Part shown: piece after piece, positions 42,547-51,222 of the stretch
Layout: every line of letters starts with the position of its first letter
Position numbering within the stretch: the stretch's first letter is position 1
NCBI RefSeq assembly: GCF_008065375.1
Contig: NZ_VJYI01000003.1
Coordinates: 186,001 to 250,000 of the forward strand
Direction of reading: 5' to 3'
DNA: 64,000 nucleotides
From: Nonomuraea sp. SYSU D8015
GTDB taxonomy: Bacteria; Actinomycetota; Actinomycetes; Streptosporangiales; Streptosporangiaceae
Program-made: the position numbers and the translations under genes
The notes under the pieces: generated by a model
What the model saw: only the letters and a program-made list of their open reading frames with translations
The model's database searches: none
What the model was told of the DNA's origin: nothing

Positions 42547-42759
42547 CCTCGGGCCGTGGACGGACAGTGGGAGATCGTCTTCGGCCCCGAGCCCGGAGTC
42601 CGCGTTGCGCCGCGAAGGGCGGCGAGACCCGACCGGCATCGGATCGAACCCGTCACAGGGCACATACCGGAGCCCGGATATGATCAAACCGTCGCACGTG
42701 GCGGATGTGGCACCATCGATGCAGCACCGCGCGGCGGTGGTGGCGTGGGAACGAAGGAC

Positions 42760-43779
42760 ATGAACCGGGCACCAGGCATGGTGGATGTGGCGCGCGAAGC
42801 CGGCGTGTCACACGTCACCGTCTCCCGCGTCCTCAACGGCCACCCCTCCGTCCGGCCGGAGACCCGGGCCCGGGTCGAGGCGGCCATCGAAAAGCTCGGT
42901 TATCGCCGCAACAGCGTCGCCCGGGCGCTCAAGAGCCGCCGCTCCTCCACGATCGGCGTGGTGCTGGCCGGGGCCGAGCTGTTCGAGCTGCCCAGGATCC
43001 TGCGGGGCGTGCAGACCGCCGCGCAGCTGGCCGGCTACTGGGTCAATCTGGCCAGCTGGCAGGGCGGCAGCACTCTCGATCTGGCCGAGACGCTGCAGCG
43101 GCTCACCGATCAGTCGGTCGAGGCCATCGCCGTCATCGCCGACCGGCCCGTGGTGGTGGACGCCCTGGCCGACATCGTCACCGGCGTGCCGATGACGGTG
43201 GTCATGTCCGGCAACGTCCCCAACCCCGACCTCGGCTTCGTCGAGCTCGATCAGGAGCTCGGCGCGCGGCTGGCCGTGCGCCACCTGCTGGAGCTGGGGC
43301 ATCGCCGCATCGTCCATCTGACCGGGGCGTTGCGCGCCTTCGACGCGCGGGCCCGTGTGGAGGGCTGGCGAGCCGCGCTGAAAGACACGCCGGAGGCCCG
43401 CGGCGAGGAGATCGAGGGCGACTTCACCGGCAACAGCGGCTACCGGCTGGCCCACTATCTCGTCACCCGCAAGACCGGCGAGCTCCCGACGGCGATCTTC
43501 GCCGGCAACGACCAGATGGCCATGGGGGTGCTGGCCGCCTTCGCCGAGCTCGGCGTCAAGGTGCCGGCGGACGTCTCGCTCGTCGGATTCGACGACATCG
43601 CCGGCACCGCCTACCTCGTGCCCGCGCTGACCACGGTCCGCCAGGACTTCGTCGGTCTCGGACAACGCTCCATCGAGCAGTTGCTGCGGATGATGCGCGG
43701 AGAGCCGGCCATGTGCGAACGGATCCCTCCCGAGCTCGTGGTCCGGCGCAGCACCGCGCCGCCCCGGCCGCAGCGCTAG
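42760..43779 (+). CDS. LacI-family transcriptional regulator (second)
   Basis: The HTH begins immediately after the start (MVDVAREAGVSHVTVSRVLN), followed by hinge KLGYRRNSVARALKSRRSS and a periplasmic-binding-like core (TIGVVLAGAELFELPRIL, LELGHRRIVHLTG, PTAIFAGNDQMAMGVLAAF, VSLVGFDDIAGTAYL). The open frame extends upstream to 42556, but those residues are compositionally odd; ATG 42760 or GTG 42745 give a normal LacI N-terminus. It converges on the GH43 gene and is the probable regulator of the GH43/importer locus. Confidence 0.92.
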   Translation: MNRAPGMVDVAREAGVSHVTVSRVLNGHPSVRPETRARVEAAIEKLGYRRNSVARALKSRRSSTIGVVLAGAELFELPRILRGVQTAAQLAGYWVNLASWQGGSTLDLAETLQRLTDQSVEAIAVIADRPVVVDALADIVTGVPMTVVMSGNVPNPDLGFVELDQELGARLAVRHLLELGHRRIVHLTGALRAFDARARVEGWRAALKDTPEARGEEIEGDFTGNSGYRLAHYLVTRKTGELPTAIFAGNDQMAMGVLAAFAELGVKVPADVSLVGFDDIAGTAYLVPALTTVRQDFVGLGQRSIEQLLRMMRGEPAMCERIPPELVVRRSTAPPRPQR

Positions 43780-43819
43780 CCGCCCCGTCACGGACCGGAG
43801 CCGCCGGCACGCCCCGGCG

Positions 43820-45373
43820 CTAGCCCGGCTGGTACTCGAACCAGTGGACGTGCGCGTGCCCGTCGCCCGCGCGGCCGTTGCCGGTGGCGTAAAGGCCCAG
43901 GTAGACCCCCACGAACCCGCCCGCGCGCTCGGTGCTGAAGAAGGACCGCTCGACGGTGACCAGGGTGATCCACCGGCCGGCGCCGGGCTCCTGCAGGCGG
44001 AAGGTGTAGCCGGCCTCGTCTCCTTCGACGGCCAGCAGCGCCTCGCCCGCCGACAGCGGCGCCGTGGCCAGGGGGGCGTCGGTGCCCGCCTCCCGGGTCG
44101 TCAGCACCGCCTGCGGCCGTCCGTCGAGGTCCGCGGTGAGGGCGAGCGTGGCGTAGTGGTCCTGGTTCTGGAAGACGGCCACGCCGGCCTCTTCCTCCGG
44201 ACGGGCCGCGGTGAAGCTGATCCGGGTCTGCGCGCGGAAGCGGACGTGTTGCTGGCGGCGTCCGATGAAGGCCGGTACGCCGGTGGAGCTGAGCGGCTCG
44301 GGCACCAGGTCGAGCTCGAGCCCTCCCCCGTTCGCCGAGGGCCTGACGCGGTCGTCGACCGGGCCGCGCAGGCTGTTCCACTCCAGCCCCAGCACCGGCT
44401 CGTCGAAGTGCACCCGGCCCGCCGCCGCGACGTCGTCGCCCTCCGGCCGGCCGGACGCGATCGAGGGCAGCCGCTCCGACAGCCGCACGCCGCCCGATTC
44501 CGGGGCGAACACCGGCCCGTGGGCGCCCCAGGCGACGGGCACCAGGAAGACCTCCCTGCCGAGCGTGTGGGTGCCCTCGATCGGCCGCACGCCGAGCGTC
44601 ACCGCCCACGTCTCCCCGTCGGGGGTCTCCACCAGGTCGGCGTGGCCGACATTGTGGATCGGCTCGTCGGGGCCGCGATGCCGGTGCGTCAGCAGGGGGC
44701 TGCGCGGATCGGTCACGTACGGGCCGGTGACGACGTCGGAACGCGCCGCCGTCACGCTGTGGTTGCTCTCGGTGCCGCCTTCGGCGGCGATCAGGTGGTA
44801 CACGCCGTCGCGCTTGTACAGGTGCGGCGCCTCCACCCACGCCCCGCGTACGGCGCCGTGCCAGAGCACGTGGGTGGGGCCGATGAGCTTGAGGAGCTCC
44901 AGGTCGAGCTCGCGCATCCACAACTCGCCGGGGCCGCCTTCGGCCGCGTCGCGGCAGGCGGTGAGCCAGCACCGGCCGTCGTCGTCGAAGAACAGCGAGG
45001 GGTCGATGCCCTCGGCGTCCAGCGGGACCGGGTCCGACCACGGCCCGGCCGGGTCGTCGGCGGTGGCGATGAACGTGAGGCTGCCCTGCCGGTTCCTGGC
45101 CAGGGTGGAGACCACGTAGAAGGTGCCGTCGTGGTGGCGGATGGTCGGCGCCCAGATGCCGTCGGAGACGTCCAGGCCCTCCAGGGGGAGCTGGCCCGGC
45201 CGGTTGAGCACGTGCGTGAGCCGGCGCCATCGGACCAGGTCACGGCTGTGGAACACGGGGATGCCCGGATAGTAGGCGAACGACGAGGTGACCAGGTAGA
45301 AGTCCGCGCCGGCCCGGCAGATCGACGGGTCCGGATGGCAGCCGGGCAGCACCGGGTTGCGGAAGGTGGGCAC
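43820..45373 (-). CDS. Glycoside hydrolase family 43 (beta-xylosidase/arabinofuranosidase type)
   Basis: The 517-residue protein has a five-bladed GH43 propeller. The catalytic base Asp is in NPVLPGCHPDPSICR, the pKa-modulating Asp in the GIDPSLFFDDDG region and the acid Glu in GAWVEAPHLYKRDG. YYPGIPVFHSRDLVRW is typical of the xylosidase branch. A C-terminal beta-sandwich (from about residue 330) shapes the pocket. There is no signal peptide, so it cleaves imported xylo- or arabino-oligosaccharides inside the cell. The start is GTG 45373, since a palindromic operator occupies 45385-45396. It is divergent from a MalFG-type importer that probably feeds it. Confidence 0.93.
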   Translation of the reverse strand: MPTFRNPVLPGCHPDPSICRAGADFYLVTSSFAYYPGIPVFHSRDLVRWRRLTHVLNRPGQLPLEGLDVSDGIWAPTIRHHDGTFYVVSTLARNRQGSLTFIATADDPAGPWSDPVPLDAEGIDPSLFFDDDGRCWLTACRDAAEGGPGELWMRELDLELLKLIGPTHVLWHGAVRGAWVEAPHLYKRDGVYHLIAAEGGTESNHSVTAARSDVVTGPYVTDPRSPLLTHRHRGPDEPIHNVGHADLVETPDGETWAVTLGVRPIEGTHTLGREVFLVPVAWGAHGPVFAPESGGVRLSERLPSIASGRPEGDDVAAAGRVHFDEPVLGLEWNSLRGPVDDRVRPSANGGGLELDLVPEPLSSTGVPAFIGRRQQHVRFRAQTRISFTAARPEEEAGVAVFQNQDHYATLALTADLDGRPQAVLTTREAGTDAPLATAPLSAGEALLAVEGDEAGYTFRLQEPGAGRWITLVTVERSFFSTERAGGFVGVYLGLYATGNGRAGDGHAHVHWFEYQPG

Positions 45374-45384
45374 GGGGTGGGCTC

Positions 45385-45396
45385 CGAAACGTTTCG
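45385..45396. promoter_or_regulatory. LacI-type operator CGAAACGTTTCG
   Basis: A perfect 12-bp palindrome lies between the GH43 start (45373) and the binding-protein start (45497). A TTGACA box follows at 45407. It fits the GAAACGTTTC core used by actinomycete LacI regulators, so one bound repressor could control both divergent units. Confidence 0.7.
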
Positions 45397-45496
45397 CAAG
45401 AGGGGCTTGACAGAATGACAACGTTAACATCAGGTTAGATCCCAACGCACGACCCGGCATCCCGCCGCGATGCACCACCTGTCCCAGGAGATCGTC

Positions 45497-46849
45497 ATGA
45501 CCCCACCGACCCTCCCCCCGCCCGGACCCCGACGCCTGCGGACGACGGTGCGCGCCATGCTGGCCGTCGCCCTCGCGGCGTCGCTGGCCGCCTGCTCGTC
45601 CGCCGGCACCTCCTCCTCGGGCAACGCGACCACTGGTGGGCCGGTCACGCTCCAGGTCTGGACCTGGAACCTCAAGAACGGCAACCCGGCGGCCAAGGCG
45701 ATCATCGACAAGTACCAGCAGGAACACCCGAACGTCACCATCAAGCTGTCAGAGGTCGGCGGGACGGCCGACACCGCCGCCAAGCTGCTGGCCGCCGACC
45801 AGGCCGGCGACACCCCCGACGTGGTGCAGGTGGAGTACCGCGGCCTGCCCGCCCTGGTGGTGGCCGGAGTCGTCAAGGACATCACCGCCGACGTGGCCGC
45901 GCTCAAGTCCGGCATCGAGCCCAACATCTGGGCCCTGACCACCTTCAACAACCAGGTCTACGGCGTGCCCCAGGACATCGGGCCGATGATGCTCACCTAC
46001 CGCAAGGACCTGTTCGACAAGTACGGCGTCAAGGTCCCCACCACCTGGGCCGAGTACGCCGAGGCGGCCGAGCAGATCCGCAAGAAGGACCCCAGCGTCT
46101 ACATCGCCAGCTTCTCCCCCAGCCAGCTCGAGTTCTTCGCCGCCCACGCCGCCCAGGCCGGCGCCCAATGGTGGAGCAACGACGGCAACGCGTGGAAGGT
46201 CGGCATCGACAGCGAGGCGTCGCTGAAGACCGCCGACTTCTGGGAGGACCTCGTGAAGCGGGACCTGGTCAAGGTCGAGCCGCTGCTCACGCCGGAATGG
46301 AACGCCCAGGTCAACGACGGCAAGCTCCTCAGCTGGGCGGCCGCCGCCTGGGCGCCCAGCGTGATCCACTCGGTGGCGCCCGACACCGCGGGCAAGTGGG
46401 AATCGGCGCCGCTCCCCCAGTGGACGCCTGGCAACCCCGCCGTCCCTTTCCAGGGCGGGTCCACCTACCTGGTGCCGGCCAAGTCCAAGCACGCCAAGGA
46501 GGCCGCGGCCTTCGCCGCCTGGCTGGGCGCCTCGGACGAGGGCTCCAAGCTCATGCTCACCCTCGACATCTACCCCGGCGGCAACGCCGGCCGGCAGGCG
46601 ACCCTGAGCAGTGAGCCGCCGCAGCTGATGCCGCAGCAGAAGGACTTCTACCAGGTCGCCGACCAGGTGATCAAGAACACCACCATCCCGGCCACCTGGG
46701 GGCCCAACGTGAACGTGGCGCAGAGCGCCTTCGAGAACGCGCTCAACACCGCCGCGCTCAACAAGAGCTCCTTCCGCGAGGTGTACCGGGCCACGCAGCA
46801 GGCCGTCGTCGCCGACCTGCAGAAGTCCGGCTACACCGTCATCAAGTAG
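45497..46849 (+). CDS. Extracellular solute-binding lipoprotein (family 1)
   Basis: A 450-residue binding protein with a twin-Arg-like basic N-terminus and lipobox SLAAC, then VTLQVWTWNLKNGNPAAKA and DVVQVEYRGLPALVVAGVV of the family 1 fold, and YGVPQDIGPMMLTYRKDLFD at the ligand lid. The start ATG 45497 is chosen over 45470 because GGAG lies 6-7 bases before it and the signal peptide begins there. First gene of the importer operon divergent from GH43. Confidence 0.94.
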   Translation: MTPPTLPPPGPRRLRTTVRAMLAVALAASLAACSSAGTSSSGNATTGGPVTLQVWTWNLKNGNPAAKAIIDKYQQEHPNVTIKLSEVGGTADTAAKLLAADQAGDTPDVVQVEYRGLPALVVAGVVKDITADVAALKSGIEPNIWALTTFNNQVYGVPQDIGPMMLTYRKDLFDKYGVKVPTTWAEYAEAAEQIRKKDPSVYIASFSPSQLEFFAAHAAQAGAQWWSNDGNAWKVGIDSEASLKTADFWEDLVKRDLVKVEPLLTPEWNAQVNDGKLLSWAAAAWAPSVIHSVAPDTAGKWESAPLPQWTPGNPAVPFQGGSTYLVPAKSKHAKEAAAFAAWLGASDEGSKLMLTLDIYPGGNAGRQATLSSEPPQLMPQQKDFYQVADQVIKNTTIPATWGPNVNVAQSAFENALNTAALNKSSFREVYRATQQAVVADLQKSGYTVIK

Positions 46850-46907
46850 GCGCAACGGGCCCGGCGATCCGGCCGGGCCCACCGCCCGACCCCTTCATGG
46901 ACGTCTC

Positions 46908-47825
46908 ATGCCCACCTCCACCGGCCGGCGCATTCGCGCCGCCGCCACTCCCTGGCTGTTCGCCACACCCGCGATCGTCTTCTTTACCCTGTTCCTGATC
47001 ATCCCGATCGGCTACGCGATCTACCTGAGCTTCCGCGGCTTCCGTATCCACGGCGGCGGCGCGTTCGGCCGGCGCGTGCAGGCCTTCGTCGGGTTCGACA
47101 ACTACCTCGCCGCGCTCACCGACCCCGAGTACGTCGCTGGGCTCGGCCGGGTGCTGATCTACGGCGTCATCGCCATCCCGAGCGTGCTGGGCCTGGCCCT
47201 GCTGTTCGCGCTGCTGCTCGACATCCCCAGGGTGCGCGCACAAGGCTTCAGCCGCACCGCGATCTTCCTCCCGTACGCGGTGCCCGGCGTGATCGCGAGT
47301 CTCCTGTGGGGCTTCCTCTACCTGCCGAGCACCAGCCCGATCACCTACCTCGCCGAACGACTGCACACCGGACCGCTGGACTTCTTCGGCTATCCCGCCC
47401 TGTACTTCTCGCTGGCCAACATCGCGTTGTGGTCCGGCGTCGGTTTCAACATGATCATCATCTTCACGTCGCTGCGCGCCATCCCCACCTCCATCTACGA
47501 GGCGGCCCGCATCGACGGGGCGAGCGAACTGCAGATCGCCTGGCGGATCAAGATCCCGCTGGTCGCCCCGGCGCTCGTGCTCACCGGGCTGTTCTCCGTC
47601 ATCGGCACCCTGCAGCTCTACAGCGAGCCGGCCACGCTGCACCCGATGACCGCCACGGTCACCACCACCTGGGTGCCGCTGATGAAGATCTACGAGGAGG
47701 CGTTCAAGAACGACAACCTCGGCGGGGCGGCCGCCGCCTCCGTCGTGCTGGCCCTGGGCATCCTCGTCATCTCGCTGCTGCTGCTGCGTCTCTTCCAGCG
47801 CCGGACCTTCGGAGACAACGTATGA
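46908..47825 (+). CDS. Carbohydrate ABC transporter permease (MalF-like)
   Basis: A 305-residue permease with six membrane segments (TPAIVFFTLFLIIPIGYAIY first) and the EAA loop SIYEAARIDGASELQIAWRIKI. It transports an oligosaccharide with the MalG-like partner, whose ATG overlaps its stop (ATGA). Fifty-eight bases separate it from the binding-protein gene. Confidence 0.94.
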   Translation: MPTSTGRRIRAAATPWLFATPAIVFFTLFLIIPIGYAIYLSFRGFRIHGGGAFGRRVQAFVGFDNYLAALTDPEYVAGLGRVLIYGVIAIPSVLGLALLFALLLDIPRVRAQGFSRTAIFLPYAVPGVIASLLWGFLYLPSTSPITYLAERLHTGPLDFFGYPALYFSLANIALWSGVGFNMIIIFTSLRAIPTSIYEAARIDGASELQIAWRIKIPLVAPALVLTGLFSVIGTLQLYSEPATLHPMTATVTTTWVPLMKIYEEAFKNDNLGGAAAASVVLALGILVISLLLLRLFQRRTFGDNV

Positions 47826-48721
47826 GCGCCACCCTCCAAGCCTCGCCCCGCACCGGCGACCGCCAGTTCGGCCACCGCCACCGGCCTGCCGCGCAGCGGC
47901 GGCCCCGGCTGGCGATGATCGTGCTGCTGCTCGGCGCGCTGTACTGCCTGACCCCCGTGGCGTGGGTGGTCATCGCCGCCTCCAAGACCCCGCGCGAGCT
48001 GTTCACCACCTTCTCCTTCGCGCCCGGCAGCGGACTCGTCGACAACCTGGCCAACCTCAGCGGCTATGACGCCGGCCAGTTCTGGCAGTGGGGGCTCAAC
48101 TCGCTGCTGTACGCCGGCCTCGGCGCGATCCTGTCGACCTTCGTGTCGGCCATGGCCGGCTACGCGCTGGCCAAATTCCGCTTCCGCGGGCGCGAGGTCC
48201 TGTTCTCCGTGATCCTCGCCGGCGTGCTCGTGCCCGGCATCGTGCTCGCCGTCCCGCAGTACCTGCTGCTCGCCTCGGTCGGCCTGGCCGGGACCTACTG
48301 GTCGGTGCTCCTGCCGGTGATCATCAACCCGTTCGGCATCTTCCTGTGCCGGGTGTTCGCCGCCGCCGCGGTCCCGCAGAGCACCCTGGAGGCGGCGCGC
48401 CTGGACGGCGCCGGAGAGGTGCGCATCTTCGGCCACATCGTGCTGCCCATGATGACGCAAGGGCTCGTGACGGTGTTCCTGCTGCAGTTCGTCGGCATCT
48501 GGAACAACTTCCTGCTGCCCTTCATCATGCTGTCCGACCAGGACAAATATCCCATCACCCTCGGCCTGTACACGTTCCTGTCCAAGGGCGCGGGCGACAC
48601 CGACCTTTATCCGCTGGTCATCATCGGCTCGGCCGTGTCCGTCATCCCCTTGATTGTCCTGGTCCTGGTGCTACAGCGCTTCTGGCGCGCCGACCTCCTG
48701 GCCGGCGGGCTGAAGGGATGA
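47822..48721 (+). CDS. Carbohydrate ABC transporter permease (MalG-like)
   Basis: A 299-residue permease beginning MSATLQASPRTGDRQ at the ATG that overlaps the MalF-like stop. Features include MAGYALAKFRFRGREVLF, the EAA loop STLEAARLDGAGEVRIFGHI and IWNNFLLPFIMLSDQDKYPI, all typical of MalG. Again no ATPase gene is linked, so a global MsiK-like ATPase must energise it. Confidence 0.94.
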   Translation: MSATLQASPRTGDRQFGHRHRPAAQRRPRLAMIVLLLGALYCLTPVAWVVIAASKTPRELFTTFSFAPGSGLVDNLANLSGYDAGQFWQWGLNSLLYAGLGAILSTFVSAMAGYALAKFRFRGREVLFSVILAGVLVPGIVLAVPQYLLLASVGLAGTYWSVLLPVIINPFGIFLCRVFAAAAVPQSTLEAARLDGAGEVRIFGHIVLPMMTQGLVTVFLLQFVGIWNNFLLPFIMLSDQDKYPITLGLYTFLSKGAGDTDLYPLVIIGSAVSVIPLIVLVLVLQRFWRADLLAGGLKG

Positions 48722-48830
48722 AAGGCCGCTCTCCGTCAAGAGTTCACCATGCCTTTAGCGACCTTTGTCTTTATTGCCCAAGTAAAGCGGTGATCATTGC
48801 GGTGTCCGTCGCACCCCACAAGGAGGCTTC

Positions 48831-49247
48831 GTGCAGACCCCGCAACGCTTCGGACCTTCCTGGGCGGTGAGGCTCACCGTCATCCTCGCCGCCATCACCT
48901 CCCTCGTCGGCCTGACCGGCATCACCACCCCCGCCAACGCCGCCGTCTACAGCTCCTGCACCATCTCGCGCTGCGCCGACGCCCGCACCGCCAATGCGAT
49001 CTGGGCTTCCAAGGGCTACCCCACCACCAGAGGCTGGTACTCCTGGCCGGACGGCAGATACAACTTCGCCGGCGGGCGCTTCTACAACCGCGAGGGCCAG
49101 CTGCCCAGCGGCGCCACCTACTATGAGTACGACGTGTACTCCCGGTCGTACGGTGCCGCGCGTGACGCCTACCGGATCGTCGTCAACCGCAGCACCGGTG
49201 TGGTGTGGTTCTCGCCCAACCACTACACCGACTTCTACCGACTCTAG
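48831..49247 (+). CDS. Secreted guanyl-specific ribonuclease (barnase/RNase Sa-like)
   Basis: The 138-residue preprotein has a signal peptide cleaved after TPANA and a mature RNase of about 100 residues. It keeps the microbial RNase N1/T1 core: GRFYNREGQLPSGATYYEYD with catalytic Glu, DAYRIVVNRSTG with catalytic Arg, and SPNHYTDFYRL with the general-acid His. The two mature Cys (SSCTISRC) are near the N-terminus. Translation starts at GTG 48831 after AAGGAGG. Nine bases separate its stop from the ATG of the barstar gene that protects the producing cell. Confidence 0.92.
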   Translation: MQTPQRFGPSWAVRLTVILAAITSLVGLTGITTPANAAVYSSCTISRCADARTANAIWASKGYPTTRGWYSWPDGRYNFAGGRFYNREGQLPSGATYYEYDVYSRSYGAARDAYRIVVNRSTGVVWFSPNHYTDFYRL

Positions 49248-49255
49248 GAACACCG

Positions 49256-49624
49256 ATGACCTCCGCCGCACGTCCGCTGCCGTCCTGGCTGACGGTGTCC
49301 ACCGGCCCGGCGCCGGCGGTCGTGGATGGGCGGGCCTGCCGCACCCGCGCCGCCTTCTTCGATGAGGTGGCGCGGGCTCTGCGCTTCCCCGGCTACTTCG
49401 GCCGCAACTGGGACGCGCTCGCCGACTGCCTGCGCGACACGGGCGCCGTCGCCCTGATCGTCGCGCACGCCGAGGAGCTGCTCAGCGCCGAGCCTCCGGA
49501 GCAGCTCGACACCTTGCTGGCCATCTTCGCCGAGGCGGCCGAGTACGGGCTGACCGTGGCGCTGCACACGGATCCCGGCCATGAGGTCCCGCTCCGGCAG
49601 CGGGCCGCCGACGCTCTGACGTGA
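49256..49624 (+). CDS. Barstar-family ribonuclease inhibitor
   Basis: A 122-residue cytoplasmic protein containing the barstar signature RFPGYFGRNWDALADCLRDT and the later EELLSAEPPEQLDTLLAIF helix region. Barstars bind and block the active site of barnase-type RNases before export. Its start at ATG 49256 follows AGGAA and lies right after the RNase gene, making a matched toxin and immunity pair. The upstream in-frame ATG at 49205 lies inside the RNase gene and is not used here. Confidence 0.92.
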   Translation: MTSAARPLPSWLTVSTGPAPAVVDGRACRTRAAFFDEVARALRFPGYFGRNWDALADCLRDTGAVALIVAHAEELLSAEPPEQLDTLLAIFAEAAEYGLTVALHTDPGHEVPLRQRAADALT

Positions 49625-49665
49625 TCCGTCCCCGTTGCTGAGCAAACGCTTGGTAAGGTCAGTGC

Positions 49666-50442
49666 GTGCTGCTGGATGACAAGATCGCGATCGTCACCGG
49701 GGCGGGCCCGGGGCTGGGGCGGACTCTGGCGGGGCTGCTGAGCGAGGAGGGCGCCGGCGTCGTCGTGGCGGCCCGCACCGCCGCCACCCTTGAGAAGATC
49801 GCCGCCGAGGTCCCCGGCGTGCTGGCCGTGCCCGCCGACGTGGTCAGGATCGACGACGTGCGGCGGCTCGCCGACACCGTGATCGAACGGTTCGGCCGGG
49901 TGGACGTGCTGGTCAACGCCGCTTTCCCCGGATCGCACCGCAGGAACGTGCTCGACATGTCGGCCGACGACCTGGAGACGTGGCGCAGGGCCGTCGAGAC
50001 GGGCGGCTACGGCACACTGCTGGCCTGCAGGTTCATCGCGCCGCACATGGTGGCCCGGCGCTCCGGCTCGATCGTGAACATCACCTCCATGTCGTCCCGC
50101 AAGGGCTACGCGGGGCGCAGCGACTACGCCGCGGGCAAGGCCGCCGCGCACCTGCTGTCCCACTGCCTCGCCGACGAGCTCGGGCCGTACGGGGTGCGGG
50201 TGAACTGCGTCGCGCCCGGCTGGATCGCCAGCGAGGTGCTCGACGAGTGGATGCGCGCCCGGGCCGCGGCGGAAGGCGTGACGTTCGAGGAGATCCGGAC
50301 GCGCGACGTCTCGGCGATGGCGCTGCGCCGCATCGCCACGGAGGAGGACGTGGCCCGCGCCGTCCTCTACCTCGCCTCCGACCACGCCAAGGCCGTCACC
50401 GGCGCCACCATCGACGTCAACGGCGGCCAGCTGTTCACGTGA
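49666..50442 (+). CDS. Short-chain dehydrogenase/reductase
   Basis: A 258-residue SDR. The cofactor loop is VTGAGPGLGRTLAG, the NNAG-equivalent is VLVNAAFPGSHRR, and the catalytic triad appears as Ser in NITSMSSRKG and Tyr-Lys in SDYAAGKAAAH. The C-terminal VTGATIDVNGGQLFT is typical. It reduces or oxidises an unknown alcohol/ketone with NAD(P)(H). Start is GTG 49666. It is not linked to other metabolic genes, so the substrate cannot be guessed. Confidence 0.92.
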   Translation: MLLDDKIAIVTGAGPGLGRTLAGLLSEEGAGVVVAARTAATLEKIAAEVPGVLAVPADVVRIDDVRRLADTVIERFGRVDVLVNAAFPGSHRRNVLDMSADDLETWRRAVETGGYGTLLACRFIAPHMVARRSGSIVNITSMSSRKGYAGRSDYAAGKAAAHLLSHCLADELGPYGVRVNCVAPGWIASEVLDEWMRARAAAEGVTFEEIRTRDVSAMALRRIATEEDVARAVLYLASDHAKAVTGATIDVNGGQLFT

Positions 50443-50554
50443 CCATGCTCACGCTCTGTTTGCGTTCAGCTCCACATGGTTATTTCCTCAAAGGAAGAGC
50501 CGTCTATCCGATATAAGGGCGCAACGTCAGGAGCGTCCCGATACGAGGAGCCTC

Positions 50555-51109
50555 ATGCCGGTCCTGGCCCGGCTCGTTGCCGCCGCCCTGCTGGTCACGA
50601 TGACCGCCTGCGCCGACTCACGCACCGCGCCGTCGGCGTCTCTCCCGGCGGCGACGCCTCTCGCACCGGCGACACCGCATCCGCCGGCGCCACCTCTCGC
50701 GTCGGTGACGCACACGCCGCTTCCCACGCCGACGGCGTCCGCCCAGACCACGGCTGCCGGGCCGCAGGCAGCCGAGGGGCGCGACCTGACGTCGTGCGAG
50801 GACGCCGACTGCGAGGTCGAGATCCAGGCCGGTGACCGGCTCCTGATCGACGAGCGCTTCGGTGTGCGGCGGCTCACCGTCAACTCGCTCCACCCGGACA
50901 TGGTCGAGATCGCACTCCTGGGATTCTCCGGCGGTTTGCAGGTGGAGGGCATGAACGTCAGCACCAGCGGCAGCTGTGTCAACGGCCGCTGCCGCGACGA
51001 GGGCACGCTGTCCCTGGCTCCCGGCGAACCCGGCCGCATCAATGGCATGCGGCTGGAACTGACCCAGCTCTCCGAGGACCGCGCCGTTCTGCGGCTCGCA
51101 CCGAGCTGA
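50555..51109 (+). CDS. Putative lipoprotein of unknown function
   Basis: The 184-residue product has a lipoprotein signal (lipobox VTMTAC), a Pro/Thr/Ala-rich linker (about residues 25-70) and a C-terminal domain of about 110 residues with two Cys pairs (SCEDADC, SCVNGRC) that could form disulfides outside the cell. I recognise no family. It precedes the tandem kinase pair by 113 bases and might be an extracellular partner, which is only a positional guess. Confidence 0.7.
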   Translation: MPVLARLVAAALLVTMTACADSRTAPSASLPAATPLAPATPHPPAPPLASVTHTPLPTPTASAQTTAAGPQAAEGRDLTSCEDADCEVEIQAGDRLLIDERFGVRRLTVNSLHPDMVEIALLGFSGGLQVEGMNVSTSGSCVNGRCRDEGTLSLAPGEPGRINGMRLELTQLSEDRAVLRLAPS

Positions 51110-51222
51110 ACGTCCGACAGCTCTCGGTGAACGCAAGGCCCCGGTTTTACGGGAGTGGCTCACTAGGCCTGACATTTCCCGCTATGGTGCCGAAGATCCC
51201 GTACGCTCGTCACAGGAGTCCC

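Noticed and set aside
42556..42759. Upstream extension of the second LacI frame
   Set aside because: The added 68 residues have no LacI character, and the HTH normally starts within a few residues of the N-terminus.
45374..45727. Upstream extension of the GH43 reading frame (354 bases)
   Set aside because: It runs through the LacI operator and antisense to the binding-protein signal peptide; the GH43 fold begins at NPVLPG right after GTG 45373.
50484..50496. TTCCT-CAA-AGGAA inverted repeat before the lipoprotein gene
   Set aside because: A 5-bp stem is too short to call as an operator or terminator without conservation data.
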